A stretch of 48,381 nucleotides of DNA from an uncultured Sutterella sp. (lineage in GTDB: Bacteria; Pseudomonadota; Gammaproteobacteria; Burkholderiales; Burkholderiaceae_F). The translations under genes were made by a program, and so were the position numbers. Shown piece after piece: positions 15,965-24,805 of this stretch; within the stretch, counting starts at the first letter, position 1, and the number at the start of each line of letters is the position of its first letter. The DNA lies in NCBI GenBank assembly GCA_905212345.1, contig CAJMEC010000010.1, positions 1 through 48,381 of the forward strand, in the 5' to 3' direction. The notes beneath the pieces are model-generated. The model ran no database searches and was not told the DNA's origin. It saw nothing but the letters and a program-made list of their open reading frames with translations.

Positions 15965-16708
15965 TTAGATCGGATTTTCGTCATCGACAAAAATACACTC
16001 CAATCCATGATTTTCATAGAGCCAATCGCTAAGCGCCTTTATGCCTAAGCGTTCAGTGGCATGATGCCCACAAACCAAAAATGGAACATGCATTTCCCGA
16101 GCCAAATGGGTGGTCCGCTCAGTCGCCTCTCCACTTATGTAGGCCTCAGCCCCCATGGCAATCGCATCTTCAAAAAAATCCTCCGCTGCGCCAGAGCACC
16201 AGGCCAATCGAGAAACAGTTTTGGTTTGGTCTCCCAACACCAAAGGGGAACGATTTAAATATTTTTCTAAATGAGAAGCTAGCGTCTGCACCGAGATCGG
16301 CGGCACAAGGCCAGTCCAAATAAAGTTATTCTCACCGCCCTGAGCTACATCCGTAGCCGCTAATAATTGGGCCATCTGAGCGTTATTGCCCAAAGTAGCA
16401 TGAGCATCAAGCGGCAAGTGATAGGCAATTAAATTGATTTCCCCGCTCATGAGTGTTTTCAGACGGCGGTACTTTGTTGCGACGACTGCCGGATTTTCAC
16501 CTCGCCAAAACCAGCCATGGTGAACCAACAGAGCATCGGCTTTTAAAGCAAGGGCCTGATCCAGCACGTTCTGTGTAGCGGAGACCGCTGTCACAATACG
16601 CGATATCTCGCTTTTGCCCTCAACCTGCAAACCATTCGGAGCGTAATCTTTAAAAAGTTCAGGGTGCAAAAGATCGTCGAGGATTTTAATCAGATGTTGT
16701 CTTTGCAT
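15965..16708 (-). CDS. Nif3-like dinuclear metal centre protein (YbgI type)
   Basis: This 247-residue protein of the Nif3/YbgI family forms toroidal hexamers with two metals per subunit; its biochemical role is not settled (GTP cyclohydrolase I type 2 is an automatic name). Metal-binding motifs are visible: LLVHHGWFW (about residues 61-69), AYHLPLDAH (about 95-103) and the late CGHHATERLG. GGAGAAG precedes the ATG by about 5 bases. It follows tatC after 42 bases, consistent with operon membership. Confidence 0.88.
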   Translation of the reverse strand: MQRQHLIKILDDLLHPELFKDYAPNGLQVEGKSEISRIVTAVSATQNVLDQALALKADALLVHHGWFWRGENPAVVATKYRRLKTLMSGEINLIAYHLPLDAHATLGNNAQMAQLLAATDVAQGGENNFIWTGLVPPISVQTLASHLEKYLNRSPLVLGDQTKTVSRLAWCSGAAEDFFEDAIAMGAEAYISGEATERTTHLAREMHVPFLVCGHHATERLGIKALSDWLYENHGLECIFVDDENPI

Positions 16709-16750
16709 AGGACTTCTCCGCTTATCATTTGGAGAAAAAATAGACTGTGG

Positions 16751-17542
16751 TTAAGCCTCGCCGGTATCTTCTTTCTTACCGAAAAGCCTTACACACCACA
16801 ACCCTACTTGATAGAGCACAACCAAGGGAACAGCCAACAAACACTGACTCATCACATCAGGTGGAGTCACAATTGCCGCCACCACAAAGGCTCCCACAAT
16901 AACGTAAGGACGTATTTTGCACATACGCTCGTAACTGGCCACTCCCATTCGATTTAGGACCATCACGACGATGGGCACTTCAAAGGTAATCCCAAAAGCC
17001 ACGAACATGGTGATGACGAAACTGAAATAGGCATCAATGTCAGGGGCAAAATTAACGCTTTCCGGACTAAAGCCTGCGATAAACATAAAGACCATCCGGA
17101 AAACGATGAAGTAGCAGTAAAGCATCCCCAAAGCAAACATCACGATGCTTGAGGCAAGAATCGGAAAAATTAAACGTTTTTCTCGCTTGTAAAGTCCTGG
17201 CGCAATAAAAGCCCAAACCTGATACAACACATAAGGAAGCGCAATTAGAAAAGCCAAAAACAGGGTGACTTTCAACGGAACAAAAAAGGGAGCCACAACA
17301 CCTGTTGAAAGCATTTTGACTCCTTGGGGCAAGGCCGCCATCAGCGGCTGACTCAAAAGGTCAAAAATATGCTTCATGAATGGAGAAAGCACGGCAAAAA
17401 CAACAAGCACACTCACCGCGGCCCGCACCAGCCGGCTTCTGAGCTCCAGCAAATGCGACATCAGAGGTTGTTCGCGATCAACCTCTTCGTCTTCCGGGCT
17501 TTCATAAGTTAACTTTTTGTTGTCAGCCATCTGTTTTCTCAT
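16751..17542 (-). CDS. tatC: Twin-arginine translocase subunit TatC
   Basis: TatC is the inner-membrane receptor of the Tat pathway; with TatB it recognises twin-arginine signal peptides of folded proteins. The 263-residue protein has the conserved N-terminal MSHLLELRSRLVRA with the functional Glu, then six hydrophobic segments; FGITFEVP and the VGAFVVAAIVTPPD segment are well conserved. The ATG overlaps the tatB stop by 4 bases (ATGA), suggesting coupling. A second ATG four codons on, with GAGAA before it, is an alternative start. It closes the tatABC set. Confidence 0.95.
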   Translation of the reverse strand: MRKQMADNKKLTYESPEDEEVDREQPLMSHLLELRSRLVRAAVSVLVVFAVLSPFMKHIFDLLSQPLMAALPQGVKMLSTGVVAPFFVPLKVTLFLAFLIALPYVLYQVWAFIAPGLYKREKRLIFPILASSIVMFALGMLYCYFIVFRMVFMFIAGFSPESVNFAPDIDAYFSFVITMFVAFGITFEVPIVVMVLNRMGVASYERMCKIRPYVIVGAFVVAAIVTPPDVMSQCLLAVPLVVLYQVGLWCVRLFGKKEDTGEA

Positions 17543-18147
17543 CGATAAATACGCGGACGGTTGACTCGAGCCCTCGGCGCATAACGCCTGTTATAACCTC
17601 CGAGAGTCTTACGAGGCAATGCCATTTCGCGGCGAAGCTCTTCCAATTCCGCAATCACATCATCAAGTGAGGGACTGGGTTTATAACGGCGCGGAACATA
17701 TTGCGAGCGATAAGCATCGGAGCTGCTCGGGTCAACTTCCCAACTGAAAGGACTTGGCGATTCGTTGCGAGAGGTTTCAAGCGTTGCCTCGGCTTGATTA
17801 AATTGGGTATAGGGATCCGACGACTCTGCCACTTCAGTTGAAGAAATGCCAGAAACTTCATCAAGAGCGTGATTGACGTCTTTTGCTTGTTCGGTCAATG
17901 CCGTTTGAACATCGCTGACTGACCGCCTCAATCCGGCCGCAGACGAAGCGATATCATCTCGAAGCTTCTTAATTTCCGCCAACTGAGATTCTCGCTCGAA
18001 CTCCCCTTTTACCTGTGAAATATAGCTCTGAGCTTTGGCAAAAAAACGCCCCGCGGCCCTAGCTACCTCAGGCATTTTTTCAGGCCCAAGGACAACCAGA
18101 GCAACCACTCCGATAACCAGAATTTCAGTAAAACCGAGATCAAACAT
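17539..18147 (-). CDS. tatB: Sec-independent translocase subunit TatB
   Basis: TatB forms the signal-recognition complex with TatC. The 202-residue protein has the usual single N-terminal membrane helix (FDLGFTEILVIGVVALVVLG, about residues 2-21) with the conserved Glu and Gly-Pro, then an amphipathic helix and a long polar region. The tail is Arg- and Pro-rich and longer than in E. coli TatB. I chose the ATG at 18147; a TTG three codons upstream is possible, and neither has a clear ribosome site. Confidence 0.9.
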   Translation of the reverse strand: MFDLGFTEILVIGVVALVVLGPEKMPEVARAAGRFFAKAQSYISQVKGEFERESQLAEIKKLRDDIASSAAGLRRSVSDVQTALTEQAKDVNHALDEVSGISSTEVAESSDPYTQFNQAEATLETSRNESPSPFSWEVDPSSSDAYRSQYVPRRYKPSPSLDDVIAELEELRREMALPRKTLGGYNRRYAPRARVNRPRIYR

Positions 18148-18206
18148 ATCAAACAAAAAGCGGGCGAAGAACCTTCAGATCCCCGCCCAGAGCTTTCCGT
18201 TAAATC

Positions 18207-18434
18207 CTATTTTTTAGCCTCGGTCTTTTCCTTAGCGGTCACATCAACCGTATTGGCGTTGGCATCATTGGCGACTTTCTTCGGCTCTTCTTCCTGACCT
18301 TCCTTGAGGCCTTCTTTAAAGCCCTTAATGCCGCCACCTAAATCACGCCCCAAGTTTTTCAACTTGCTCGTACCAAAAACCAACACGACGATCACTAAAA
18401 CGATCAACCAGTGCCAAATGGAAAAACTTCCCAT
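18207..18434 (-). CDS. tatA: Sec-independent translocase subunit TatA
   Basis: TatA polymerises to form the transport path of the Tat system. The 75-residue protein has the N-terminal membrane helix SIWHWLIVLVIVVLVFG, the conserved FG hinge, and the amphipathic helix KLKNLGRDLGGGIKGFKEG, then a charged tail. AGGAG lies 8 bases before the ATG, inside the end of hinT, with only 3 bases between the genes. Confidence 0.95.
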   Translation of the reverse strand: MGSFSIWHWLIVLVIVVLVFGTSKLKNLGRDLGGGIKGFKEGLKEGQEEEPKKVANDANANTVDVTAKEKTEAKK

Positions 18435-18437
18435 CTT

Positions 18438-18779
18438 TTAACTCCTACGCGGCCACGGTTGCGGGCCACCCATGACATGAATATGCAAATGGCCGACTTC
18501 CTGACCGCCGTCGCGACCGGTATTGATCACGACACGGAAACCATTCTGGCAGCCCTGCTCCTTGGCCAATTGAGGTACCAAAGCGAGCATTTTACCCAAA
18601 AGGGGTGTGTCCTCGGGCTGAGCTTCAGCCAAAGACACCAAATGTTTTTTAGGAATCAGCAAAAAATGAATCGGCGCTGAAGGATTAATATCATGAAACG
18701 CCAACACATCCTCATCTTCATAAACTTTTTTACAAGGAATCTCTCCCTTGATGATTTTGCAAAAGATGCAGTCTTGCAT
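18438..18779 (-). CDS. hinT: HIT-family purine nucleoside phosphoramidase
   Basis: HinT hydrolyses adenosine phosphoramidates and aminoacyl-adenylates. The 113-residue protein has the histidine triad HLHIHVMGG with His97, His99 and His101, the CIFCKI start with a Cys pair, and VLAFHDINPSAP. AAAGGAAAG lies just before the ATG. It is placed between murA and tatA. In many Burkholderiales hisI and hisE sit directly upstream of this gene; here murA does. Confidence 0.93.
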   Translation of the reverse strand: MQDCIFCKIIKGEIPCKKVYEDEDVLAFHDINPSAPIHFLLIPKKHLVSLAEAQPEDTPLLGKMLALVPQLAKEQGCQNGFRVVINTGRDGGQEVGHLHIHVMGGPQPWPRRS

Positions 18780-18807
18780 AGTGCTTTCCTTTTTTTAAAT
18801 CCTTGCA

Positions 18808-20064
18808 TCAGGCAATACGCTCAATCTGAGCGCCCAACGCAGCCAATTTTACTTCCATATGATCGTATCCACGATCCAAATGGTAAATACGATCGACTAT
18901 TGTTTCACCCTTGGCTACAAGACCGGCAATAACCAGGGAAGCGGAAGCTCGCAAATCTGTGGCCATTACATTAGCCCCTGACAACGCTTCTACCCCTGTC
19001 ACCACAGCCGTGTGGCCATCAACTGTAATGTTGGCTCCAAGCCTTTGAAGTTCGGGAACATGCATGAAACGATTTTCAAAAATGGTTTCAGTAATTCGAC
19101 CGGTGCCTTCAGCAATGGTATCAAGAGCCATAAATTGCGCTTGCATATCTGTCGGGAATCCCGGGTGAGGGACCGTCCGCACGCTCACAGCCTGGGGACG
19201 CTTATCAATACTCACACGAATCCAATCATCACCGGTCTGAACCGTTGCCCCCGCTTCTCTTAATTTTTCCAACACAATATCAAGTGTGTGGGGAGCGGCG
19301 TGTGTCACTGTCACATCGCCTCTGGTCATCAATGCAGCCACCAAAAAACTGCCCGTCTCAATACGATCAGGTAAAACAGAATGAGTCGCTCCGTGCAGCT
19401 CTGACACACCTTCTACTTCTATAACCGGCGTTCCAGCTCCACGGATTTTTGCGCCCATGGCAATCAGGCAATTAGCCAAATCCACCACTTCCGGTTCACG
19501 CGCGGCATTTTCGATAACCGTTGTCCCTTCTGCAAGCGTGGCAGCCATCAAAAGATTTTCCGTACCGGTTACCGTCACCATATCGGTAACAATATGAGCC
19601 CCCTTCAATCGTTTGGCTTTAGCCACCACATAACCGTGATCAATCACGACTTCAGCGCCTAAGGTTTGCAAGCCCTTAATATGCTGATCAACCGGCCTGG
19701 CACCAATAGCGCAACCACCCGGCAGTGACACTCTTGCCTCACCGAAACGGGCAAGCATCGGTCCTAAAGTCACGATAGAGGCTCGCATCGTTTTCACAAG
19801 CTCGTAGGGGGCTGTCAATGTCGTTAGACTCTTCGCATTAAGTCTTACTGTTTCGGTATCTGACGGTCGTTCAACGGTCATACCCAAGCCGCTCAGCAAT
19901 TTGCCCATTGTCCGAATATCCGACAGGTGCGGCACGTTATGCAAGACCAAATCATCGGCGGTTAAAAGAGAAGCCGCCAAAATCGGCAAAGCCGCATTTT
20001 TTGCACCCGATGCTTTTACTTCACCTTTGAGGCGACAGCCGCCTGTAACTTTCAGTTTTTCCAT
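18808..20064 (-). CDS. murA: UDP-N-acetylglucosamine 1-carboxyvinyltransferase
   Basis: MurA starts peptidoglycan synthesis by adding enolpyruvate from PEP to UDP-GlcNAc, and is the target of fosfomycin. The 418-residue protein has the substrate-binding SGAKNAALPILAA near residues 19-31, the catalytic Cys118 in LPGGCAIGARP and RASIVTLGPMLARFG just before it, and the late HLDRGYDHMEVKL. Having cysteine rather than aspartate at 118 means the fosfomycin-reactive residue is present. The ribosome site is weak. It follows mlaB after 112 bases that contain no bolA-like gene. Confidence 0.96.
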   Translation of the reverse strand: MEKLKVTGGCRLKGEVKASGAKNAALPILAASLLTADDLVLHNVPHLSDIRTMGKLLSGLGMTVERPSDTETVRLNAKSLTTLTAPYELVKTMRASIVTLGPMLARFGEARVSLPGGCAIGARPVDQHIKGLQTLGAEVVIDHGYVVAKAKRLKGAHIVTDMVTVTGTENLLMAATLAEGTTVIENAAREPEVVDLANCLIAMGAKIRGAGTPVIEVEGVSELHGATHSVLPDRIETGSFLVAALMTRGDVTVTHAAPHTLDIVLEKLREAGATVQTGDDWIRVSIDKRPQAVSVRTVPHPGFPTDMQAQFMALDTIAEGTGRITETIFENRFMHVPELQRLGANITVDGHTAVVTGVEALSGANVMATDLRASASLVIAGLVAKGETIVDRIYHLDRGYDHMEVKLAALGAQIERIA

Positions 20065-20176
20065 AGCTTTTCGATTTATCTCAGAGCCGCCAACGACGTA
20101 CCTGTTTAATCATAATAAAAAATGATTTTTTATCTGCCTTCCAATGAATAATTTTGTTGCCAAAATTTTCAATTGA

Positions 20177-20491
20177 TTAGATCCGAGCTGCGGTGGTCTT
20201 TTCGCAATACGGACGAATCAGTTCTCGAACTCCGTAAAGCTTAGCCAAACTCCACATGCCTTCAGGCAAATTGACAATTCGTGCTTGCAAGTGTTGCTGT
20301 TGAGCTTGTTGAAGCCACTTCAGGATCAAGGCCAAAAGAGCGCTGTCGGCGTTTCGGACCCCAGAGCAATCAAACACAGCGTCTGATTGGCCCAGAGCTC
20401 GCTGGGCCAACTCTTCCCAATGCCCGATATCCTCAAACGTTACCGTTTCTTGATCAATTCTCATATTAAATTTCATCGCCCGGAATTTCAT
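20177..20491 (-). CDS. mlaB: STAS-domain protein MlaB
   Basis: MlaB is the small cytosolic STAS subunit that binds the MlaF ATPase and stabilises the MlaFEDB phospholipid transporter. The 104-residue protein shows the STAS pattern: a DCSGVRNADSALLALI segment around the usual Ser/Thr loop, then ARIVNLPEGMWSLAKLYGV. Two ATG codons (20491 and 20476) are possible starts, and both lie in or next to a GC-rich inverted repeat with no ribosome site. It is last in the mlaFEDACB order. Confidence 0.85.
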   Translation of the reverse strand: MKFRAMKFNMRIDQETVTFEDIGHWEELAQRALGQSDAVFDCSGVRNADSALLALILKWLQQAQQQHLQARIVNLPEGMWSLAKLYGVRELIRPYCEKTTAARI

Positions 20492-20515
20492 CCCCGGGCA
20501 ACTTCCACATTTTTC

Positions 20516-21157
20516 TTACTTCTTGGCCGATTCAGGATGATTCACACGCTCCTGCATTCGACGAATCAATCCTTCAATACCTTCCTGCGCAGCGATATTG
20601 CCGTACTGGTTACGGTAATTGCTGACAAGCCATACGCCTTCGACATTAACATCAATAACCTTCCAACCTTGATCTTTGATATTGCGAAGACGATAAACCA
20701 TCTGCACTTCCGGTTTACCGGGATCAGAAATAGAACTCATCCCCGTTCTGACAATGGCTTCGGTTCCGTCATTTTGTCCGCGAGGCAAAATACGAACTTT
20801 TTGGTCTTTAGCCATGCTAAGTCCGCCGGAATAAACTTGAATGAGCGTTTCGCGGAACAAATGCTGCAATTGCTCACGCTGTTTGGGCGTTGCTTCGCGC
20901 CATTTTGGACCAACAGCCATACGGGTCATTCGCAAGAAATCGACCGCAGGCATCATTTTTTCATCAACTAAGGCTTCTACTGCCTTTTTTTCGCCTTGTT
21001 GCAGTTTGGGATCTTTCTTAATTGCATCCAAAATTTCATTGGAAACCTTAAGAACGAACTCTTCGGGAGATTGTGTACTCGGAGATGAGGCTGCAGGCAA
21101 CGCAACACAAGTCAGCGCCAAACACCCGACAATGGCCATAAAAGCACGACGCAACAT
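20516..21157 (-). CDS. mlaC: Periplasmic phospholipid-binding protein MlaC
   Basis: MlaC shuttles phospholipids between the outer-membrane MlaA complex and the inner-membrane MlaFEDB transporter. The 213-residue protein begins with a signal peptide of about 24 residues (MLRRAFMAIVGCLALTC) and carries the Tol_Tol_Ttg2 fold (EEFVLKVSNEILDAI, MAVGPKWREATPKQREQL, QVYSGGLSM, WKVIDVNVEGVWLVSNYR). AGGAGA lies 7 bases before the ATG I chose (21157); a longer reading to 21208 would run into mlaA. Confidence 0.93.
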   Translation of the reverse strand: MLRRAFMAIVGCLALTCVALPAASSPSTQSPEEFVLKVSNEILDAIKKDPKLQQGEKKAVEALVDEKMMPAVDFLRMTRMAVGPKWREATPKQREQLQHLFRETLIQVYSGGLSMAKDQKVRILPRGQNDGTEAIVRTGMSSISDPGKPEVQMVYRLRNIKDQGWKVIDVNVEGVWLVSNYRNQYGNIAAQEGIEGLIRRMQERVNHPESAKK

Positions 21158-21170
21158 AGGATTTTCTCCT

Positions 21171-21929
21171 TTAATCTTCGTAATCCTCGTCTTCAAACTC
21201 GTCTTCAATCAGCACTAACGGAGGATTGCCGTCCCAGACGAGGTTCTCACGATTTTGCAAATAAGCTTCACGAACTGCAACATAGGGATCCAAAGCTGTT
21301 TGCAGCATTGCATCCGTTGCCAACAATTTTGCTCGAGTATCGACGACTTTCAGAACACCCAAGCCCACCGCATACGGATAACGTTCACTCCTATCCCAGA
21401 AAATATATGTCGTCGGATCCGTTGCCCAATCCACAGGAATAGAGGCGGTATCTCTGGCGGTACTCGGTCCCAAGAATGGCCAAACAATGTAAGGGCCCGG
21501 TCCCACTCCCCAGGTGCCCAAAGTTTCACCAAAATCTTCAGGGGCGTACTCCAAGTTCATGTGGGAGGCCACATCGAAAAGTCCGGCAATACCGACCGTA
21601 GAATTGATCAGAAAACGGGCAAAACTCACCGCACCTTCTTTAAATTTCCCTTGCAGGAAATTGTTGAGCATATTGCCCGGTTCACCCAAATTGGAGAAAA
21701 AGTTACTCACACCGTCTTGAATCGGAGTCGGCACATAATCCGCGTAACCTTGGGCGATAGGATGAAGCACATACTCATCCATCGTCATATTGAAAGCATG
21801 TGTCTGACGATTAAGTGTTTCCCAGGGATCGTTGGGATTTTCGCCGGAATTCGGCGGCACCACCGCACAGGAGGCCAGGACTGAACTCAGCGCGATAGCT
21901 ATAAGAGAGCGTTTGAGCGTAGTCTTCAT
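21171..21929 (-). CDS. mlaA: Outer-membrane lipoprotein MlaA (VacJ)
   Basis: MlaA sits in the outer membrane and removes misplaced phospholipids from the outer leaflet. The 252-residue protein has a lipoprotein signal with lipobox ending at Cys21 (VLASC), then the family motifs NDPWETLNRQTHAFN, NFFSNLGEPGNMLNNFLQG, FLINSTVGIAGLFDVA and the strongly conserved GVGPGPYIVWPFLGPST. The C-terminus is very acidic (EDEFEDEDYED). Position between mlaD and mlaC makes this a complete mlaFEDACB locus; in E. coli mlaA lies apart. Confidence 0.95.
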   Translation of the reverse strand: MKTTLKRSLIAIALSSVLASCAVVPPNSGENPNDPWETLNRQTHAFNMTMDEYVLHPIAQGYADYVPTPIQDGVSNFFSNLGEPGNMLNNFLQGKFKEGAVSFARFLINSTVGIAGLFDVASHMNLEYAPEDFGETLGTWGVGPGPYIVWPFLGPSTARDTASIPVDWATDPTTYIFWDRSERYPYAVGLGVLKVVDTRAKLLATDAMLQTALDPYVAVREAYLQNRENLVWDGNPPLVLIEDEFEDEDYED

Positions 21930-21936
21930 AGCCGGA

Positions 21937-22422
21937 TTATTCCTTATCTTTATTTTCTACAAAACTGTACATGAATTTGCTGATCATCTGCTCAAGAACC
22001 ATGGCCGACTGCGTACGACGAATCTTACCGCCCGTTTCCAAAACTTCTTCATCGGCACCGGCAACAAATCCGATGTATTGTTCGCCCAGAAGACCGGAAG
22101 TTAAAATTTGTGCTTCCGTATCCGTTGGGAACTGATATTGCGAGTCAATTGTCATTGTCACGCGAGCTTGGAAGAGTTCGTTATCAAAATTCACGCTCTC
22201 AACGCGGCCGATGACAACACCAGCGCTTTTTACCGGCGCTCTGGGTTTCAGACCACCGATATTGTCAAACATTGCCTCCACCGTATAGGTTTTCTGAGAC
22301 CATGAAAAACTTCCCAAATTGGCGGCCTGAAGTGCTGTAAAAAGCAACGCGGCAAAGCCGGCAACAACAAAAAGCCCCACCATGAGCTCAACTCCGCGTT
22401 TGCGATCTGCTTTTCGTTCCAT
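21937..22422 (-). CDS. mlaD: MCE-domain subunit MlaD
   Basis: MlaD is the periplasmic hexameric ring subunit of the MlaFEDB inner-membrane complex through which phospholipids pass. The 161-residue protein has one N-terminal membrane helix (about residues 14-34, VGLFVVAGFAALLFTALQAA) and an MCE domain (AMFDNIGGLKPRAPVKSAGVVIGRV, then GLLGEQYIGF at about 111-120). AAAGGGG precedes the ATG. It lies between mlaE and mlaA with gaps of 13 and 7 bases. Confidence 0.93.
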   Translation of the reverse strand: MERKADRKRGVELMVGLFVVAGFAALLFTALQAANLGSFSWSQKTYTVEAMFDNIGGLKPRAPVKSAGVVIGRVESVNFDNELFQARVTMTIDSQYQFPTDTEAQILTSGLLGEQYIGFVAGADEEVLETGGKIRRTQSAMVLEQMISKFMYSFVENKDKE

Positions 22423-22435
22423 CGAAAACCCCTTT

Positions 22436-23212
22436 CTAAACCGAGAACATCAGGGCTGTCATAATGAAGTCGAGCCCTAAAACCATCAACGAAGAAATGA
22501 CCACCGTACGAGTCGTCGCACGTGAGACGCCTTCCGGAGTCGGTCTTGCGTTGTAGCCTTGATAAAGAGAAATTAATCCTACTGCAACAGCGAAAACCAC
22601 AGATTTGATAACACTATTGCCTACGTCTGAAAACACATCCACACCGGCTTGCATCTGTGACCAAAATGCACCGCCATCGACCCCAATCATCACAACGCCG
22701 ACAATCCAAGCGCCGAAAATACCAACAGCGGTAAAAATACAAGCCAAAAGCGGTAATGAAATCAACACGCCCCAGAAACGAGGCGCCAACACACGGCGAA
22801 CCGGATCAACGCCCATCATTTCCATTGCGGCCACCTGCTCTCCGGCTCGCATCAAGCCGATTTCAGCCGTCAATGAAGTACCCGCCCGTCCAGCAAAAAG
22901 CAGCGCCGCCACAACCGGTCCCAGTTCACGAGCCAATGACAGAGCAACCATGACACCTAAGGCTTGCTCACTGCCGTAACTGACCAAAATGTAGTAGCCC
23001 TGGAGCGCCAAGACAAATCCGACAAACAACCCTGAAACAGCAATAATCAGCAGGGAGTAGTTACCGATGAAGTGAATTTGCTGAACAACAAGCCAAAACC
23101 GAGCCAAAGATGCAGGCAGCTCCTTAAAAAGCTGTAACGCAAAGATCGCCATTCGTCCGACATGGCGGACTTGTTCCAGAGTCCAGGCCCCTAAATCAAT
23201 CAGTGCATTCAT
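22436..23212 (-). CDS. mlaE: Phospholipid ABC transporter permease MlaE
   Basis: MlaE is the membrane subunit that couples ATP hydrolysis by MlaF to phospholipid movement. The 258-residue protein has about five hydrophobic segments and the signature stretches FVGFVLALQGYY, LARELGPVVAALLFAGRAG, EIGLMRAGEQVAAMEMMGVDP and the final GVSRATTRTVVIS. Its ATG overlaps the mlaF stop by 4 bases. Confidence 0.95.
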   Translation of the reverse strand: MNALIDLGAWTLEQVRHVGRMAIFALQLFKELPASLARFWLVVQQIHFIGNYSLLIIAVSGLFVGFVLALQGYYILVSYGSEQALGVMVALSLARELGPVVAALLFAGRAGTSLTAEIGLMRAGEQVAAMEMMGVDPVRRVLAPRFWGVLISLPLLACIFTAVGIFGAWIVGVVMIGVDGGAFWSQMQAGVDVFSDVGNSVIKSVVFAVAVGLISLYQGYNARPTPEGVSRATTRTVVISSLMVLGLDFIMTALMFSV

Positions 23213-24003
23213 GGCGCGTGTACTCCAAATTCTTCTGCAATCGGCTCAGCCGGATAGTGGAAAGCAACCGGACCATCCGGAGCGCCGTCAATAAATTGAC
23301 GAACGTAAGGATCTGTCGATACGGATAACTCCTGCGGAGTTCCTTCTGCTGCGATCCGTCCCGATGAAATCATGTAAACATAATCGGCGATGGCAAAGGT
23401 TTCCGGCACATCGTGCGTAACAATGATGCTCGTCGCATTTAGGGCATCATTTAAATCACGGATCAACCGAGCTGTCACCCCCATGGAAATCGGATCCAAC
23501 CCTGCAAAGGGTTCGTCGTACATAATGAGCTCCGGAGCCGTCGCCCGAGCCAGTGCCACACGGCGCGACATTCCGCCGGAAATTTCGCTAGGCATCAAAT
23601 CGGCCGCGCCACGAAGGCCGACGGCATTTAATTTCATCAACGCCATTCGAATAATCAATTCTTCACTGAGCTTTGTCTGCTCGCGCAGTGGGAAGGCAAC
23701 GTTATCCAACACAGACATATCGGTAAAGAGTGCTCCAAATTGAAAGAGCATCCCCATGCGTCGACGTTGCGCATAAAGTTTTTCTTTATCTGACGTATCC
23801 AGTGGCTCGCCATCAATAAAAATCGCGCCCTTGTCCGGGGTCTCAATTCCGCCTATTAATTTTAAAAGCGTCGTCTTCCCCATACCCGAGCCGCCCATAA
23901 TGGCCACAACCTGTCCACGGCCAAAATGCAGCGTCACATCATCGAGAATGACACGACGGCCGTATCCAAAAGTTACGTCTTGAACTGTTACAAAATCACT
24001 CAC
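23209..24003 (-). CDS. mlaF: Phospholipid ABC transporter ATPase MlaF
   Basis: MlaF powers the Mla transporter. The 264-residue protein carries Walker A GGSGMGKTT, the signature ISGGMSRRVALARA, Walker B LIMYDEPFAGLDP and the switch IIVTHDVPE; the C-terminal extension (PVAFHYPAEPIAEEFG) matches the tail that in E. coli reaches the neighbouring MlaF. The start is a GTG at 24003, supported by AAGGA 8 bases upstream; a TTG at 24024 would be an alternative. It is the first transporter gene of the operon, 90 bases after a thioesterase gene. Confidence 0.93.
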   Translation of the reverse strand: MSDFVTVQDVTFGYGRRVILDDVTLHFGRGQVVAIMGGSGMGKTTLLKLIGGIETPDKGAIFIDGEPLDTSDKEKLYAQRRRMGMLFQFGALFTDMSVLDNVAFPLREQTKLSEELIIRMALMKLNAVGLRGAADLMPSEISGGMSRRVALARATAPELIMYDEPFAGLDPISMGVTARLIRDLNDALNATSIIVTHDVPETFAIADYVYMISSGRIAAEGTPQELSVSTDPYVRQFIDGAPDGPVAFHYPAEPIAEEFGVHAP

Positions 24004-24092
24004 TCGTGATTCCTTTTTCGGCAATCAATATCAATAAACTGAATAAGCATTCAGAGTTTTTCAATTATACGCTGAGATTAACTCCTGCCCAT

Positions 24093-24560
24093 TTAATAAT
24101 GCGGTTCATATCGAACACCACGGGCAATCCCTAAATCTGTCAATCGTTGATCATCGTTGGCGATGATTTCAAAACGTTCGGCAATATCGTCAGGCACATC
24201 CATAACGTGACCGGTTTTGTAGTTGATATAAACCCATTCGGTTGCACCGAGGCTAACCACGCGAGAGCCGCGTTTAATCGCATAGCGGCGAAGCGATCGG
24301 GGACCGGAAAGGGTTTCAACCCAAGAATAAATGGTTAGTTCATCGCCTTCGTAGCACGGTCTTAGGTACTCAATCCAATGTTCCCTGGCAACCCAGACCT
24401 CGCCACGCTCTAAACATTCCTTAGCTCCGCAACCCAATGAAGCGGCGTGAGCCATCGCCGCATTTTCCATCCAACGAAGATACTCCCGATTATTGACATG
24501 TTTCAAAATATCAATGGACTCCGGACCAACCTTAAAACTGTGTTGATAAATATCGACCAT
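24093..24560 (-). CDS. Acyl-CoA thioesterase, hotdog fold (4-hydroxybenzoyl-CoA thioesterase-like)
   Basis: This 155-residue protein has a single hotdog domain: HVNNREYLRWMENAAMAHA around residues 21-39 follows an Asp (SIDIL) in the position typical of YbgC/4-HBT-type enzymes, and TEWVYINYKTGHVMDVP lies in the second half. Such enzymes hydrolyse acyl-CoA or acyl-ACP thioesters. It precedes mlaF by 90 bases on the same strand, so a lipid role is plausible. The ribosome site is not clear and the acyl substrate is unknown. Confidence 0.8.
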   Translation of the reverse strand: MVDIYQHSFKVGPESIDILKHVNNREYLRWMENAAMAHAASLGCGAKECLERGEVWVAREHWIEYLRPCYEGDELTIYSWVETLSGPRSLRRYAIKRGSRVVSLGATEWVYINYKTGHVMDVPDDIAERFEIIANDDQRLTDLGIARGVRYEPHY

Positions 24561-24805
24561 TTTTCTGCGCTAATCTTGAAAAGAAAGTTGAAAGCATAGC
24601 GAATTTTGGCAAAAAGGCGCTCGCTTCGTCGACTTTTTTTCATATCTCCTTAAATTTGTTACGCTATTTTTTTGTTAAGTGCTCGCAAAATACCCCCTAA
24701 AACGGTAGTATTCTGTCCGTTCGGTTGCTGGTTCAAGATCAGTTTATTTATTCCCCTTTTTCATTTTTTCTCCTTGGCCCGACTGTCCCGAATTCTCTGA
24801 CTGAT

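Noticed and set aside
20065..20176. Possible bolA-like gene between mlaB and murA
   Set aside because: The gap is 112 bases, AT-rich, and holds only a 10-codon frame.
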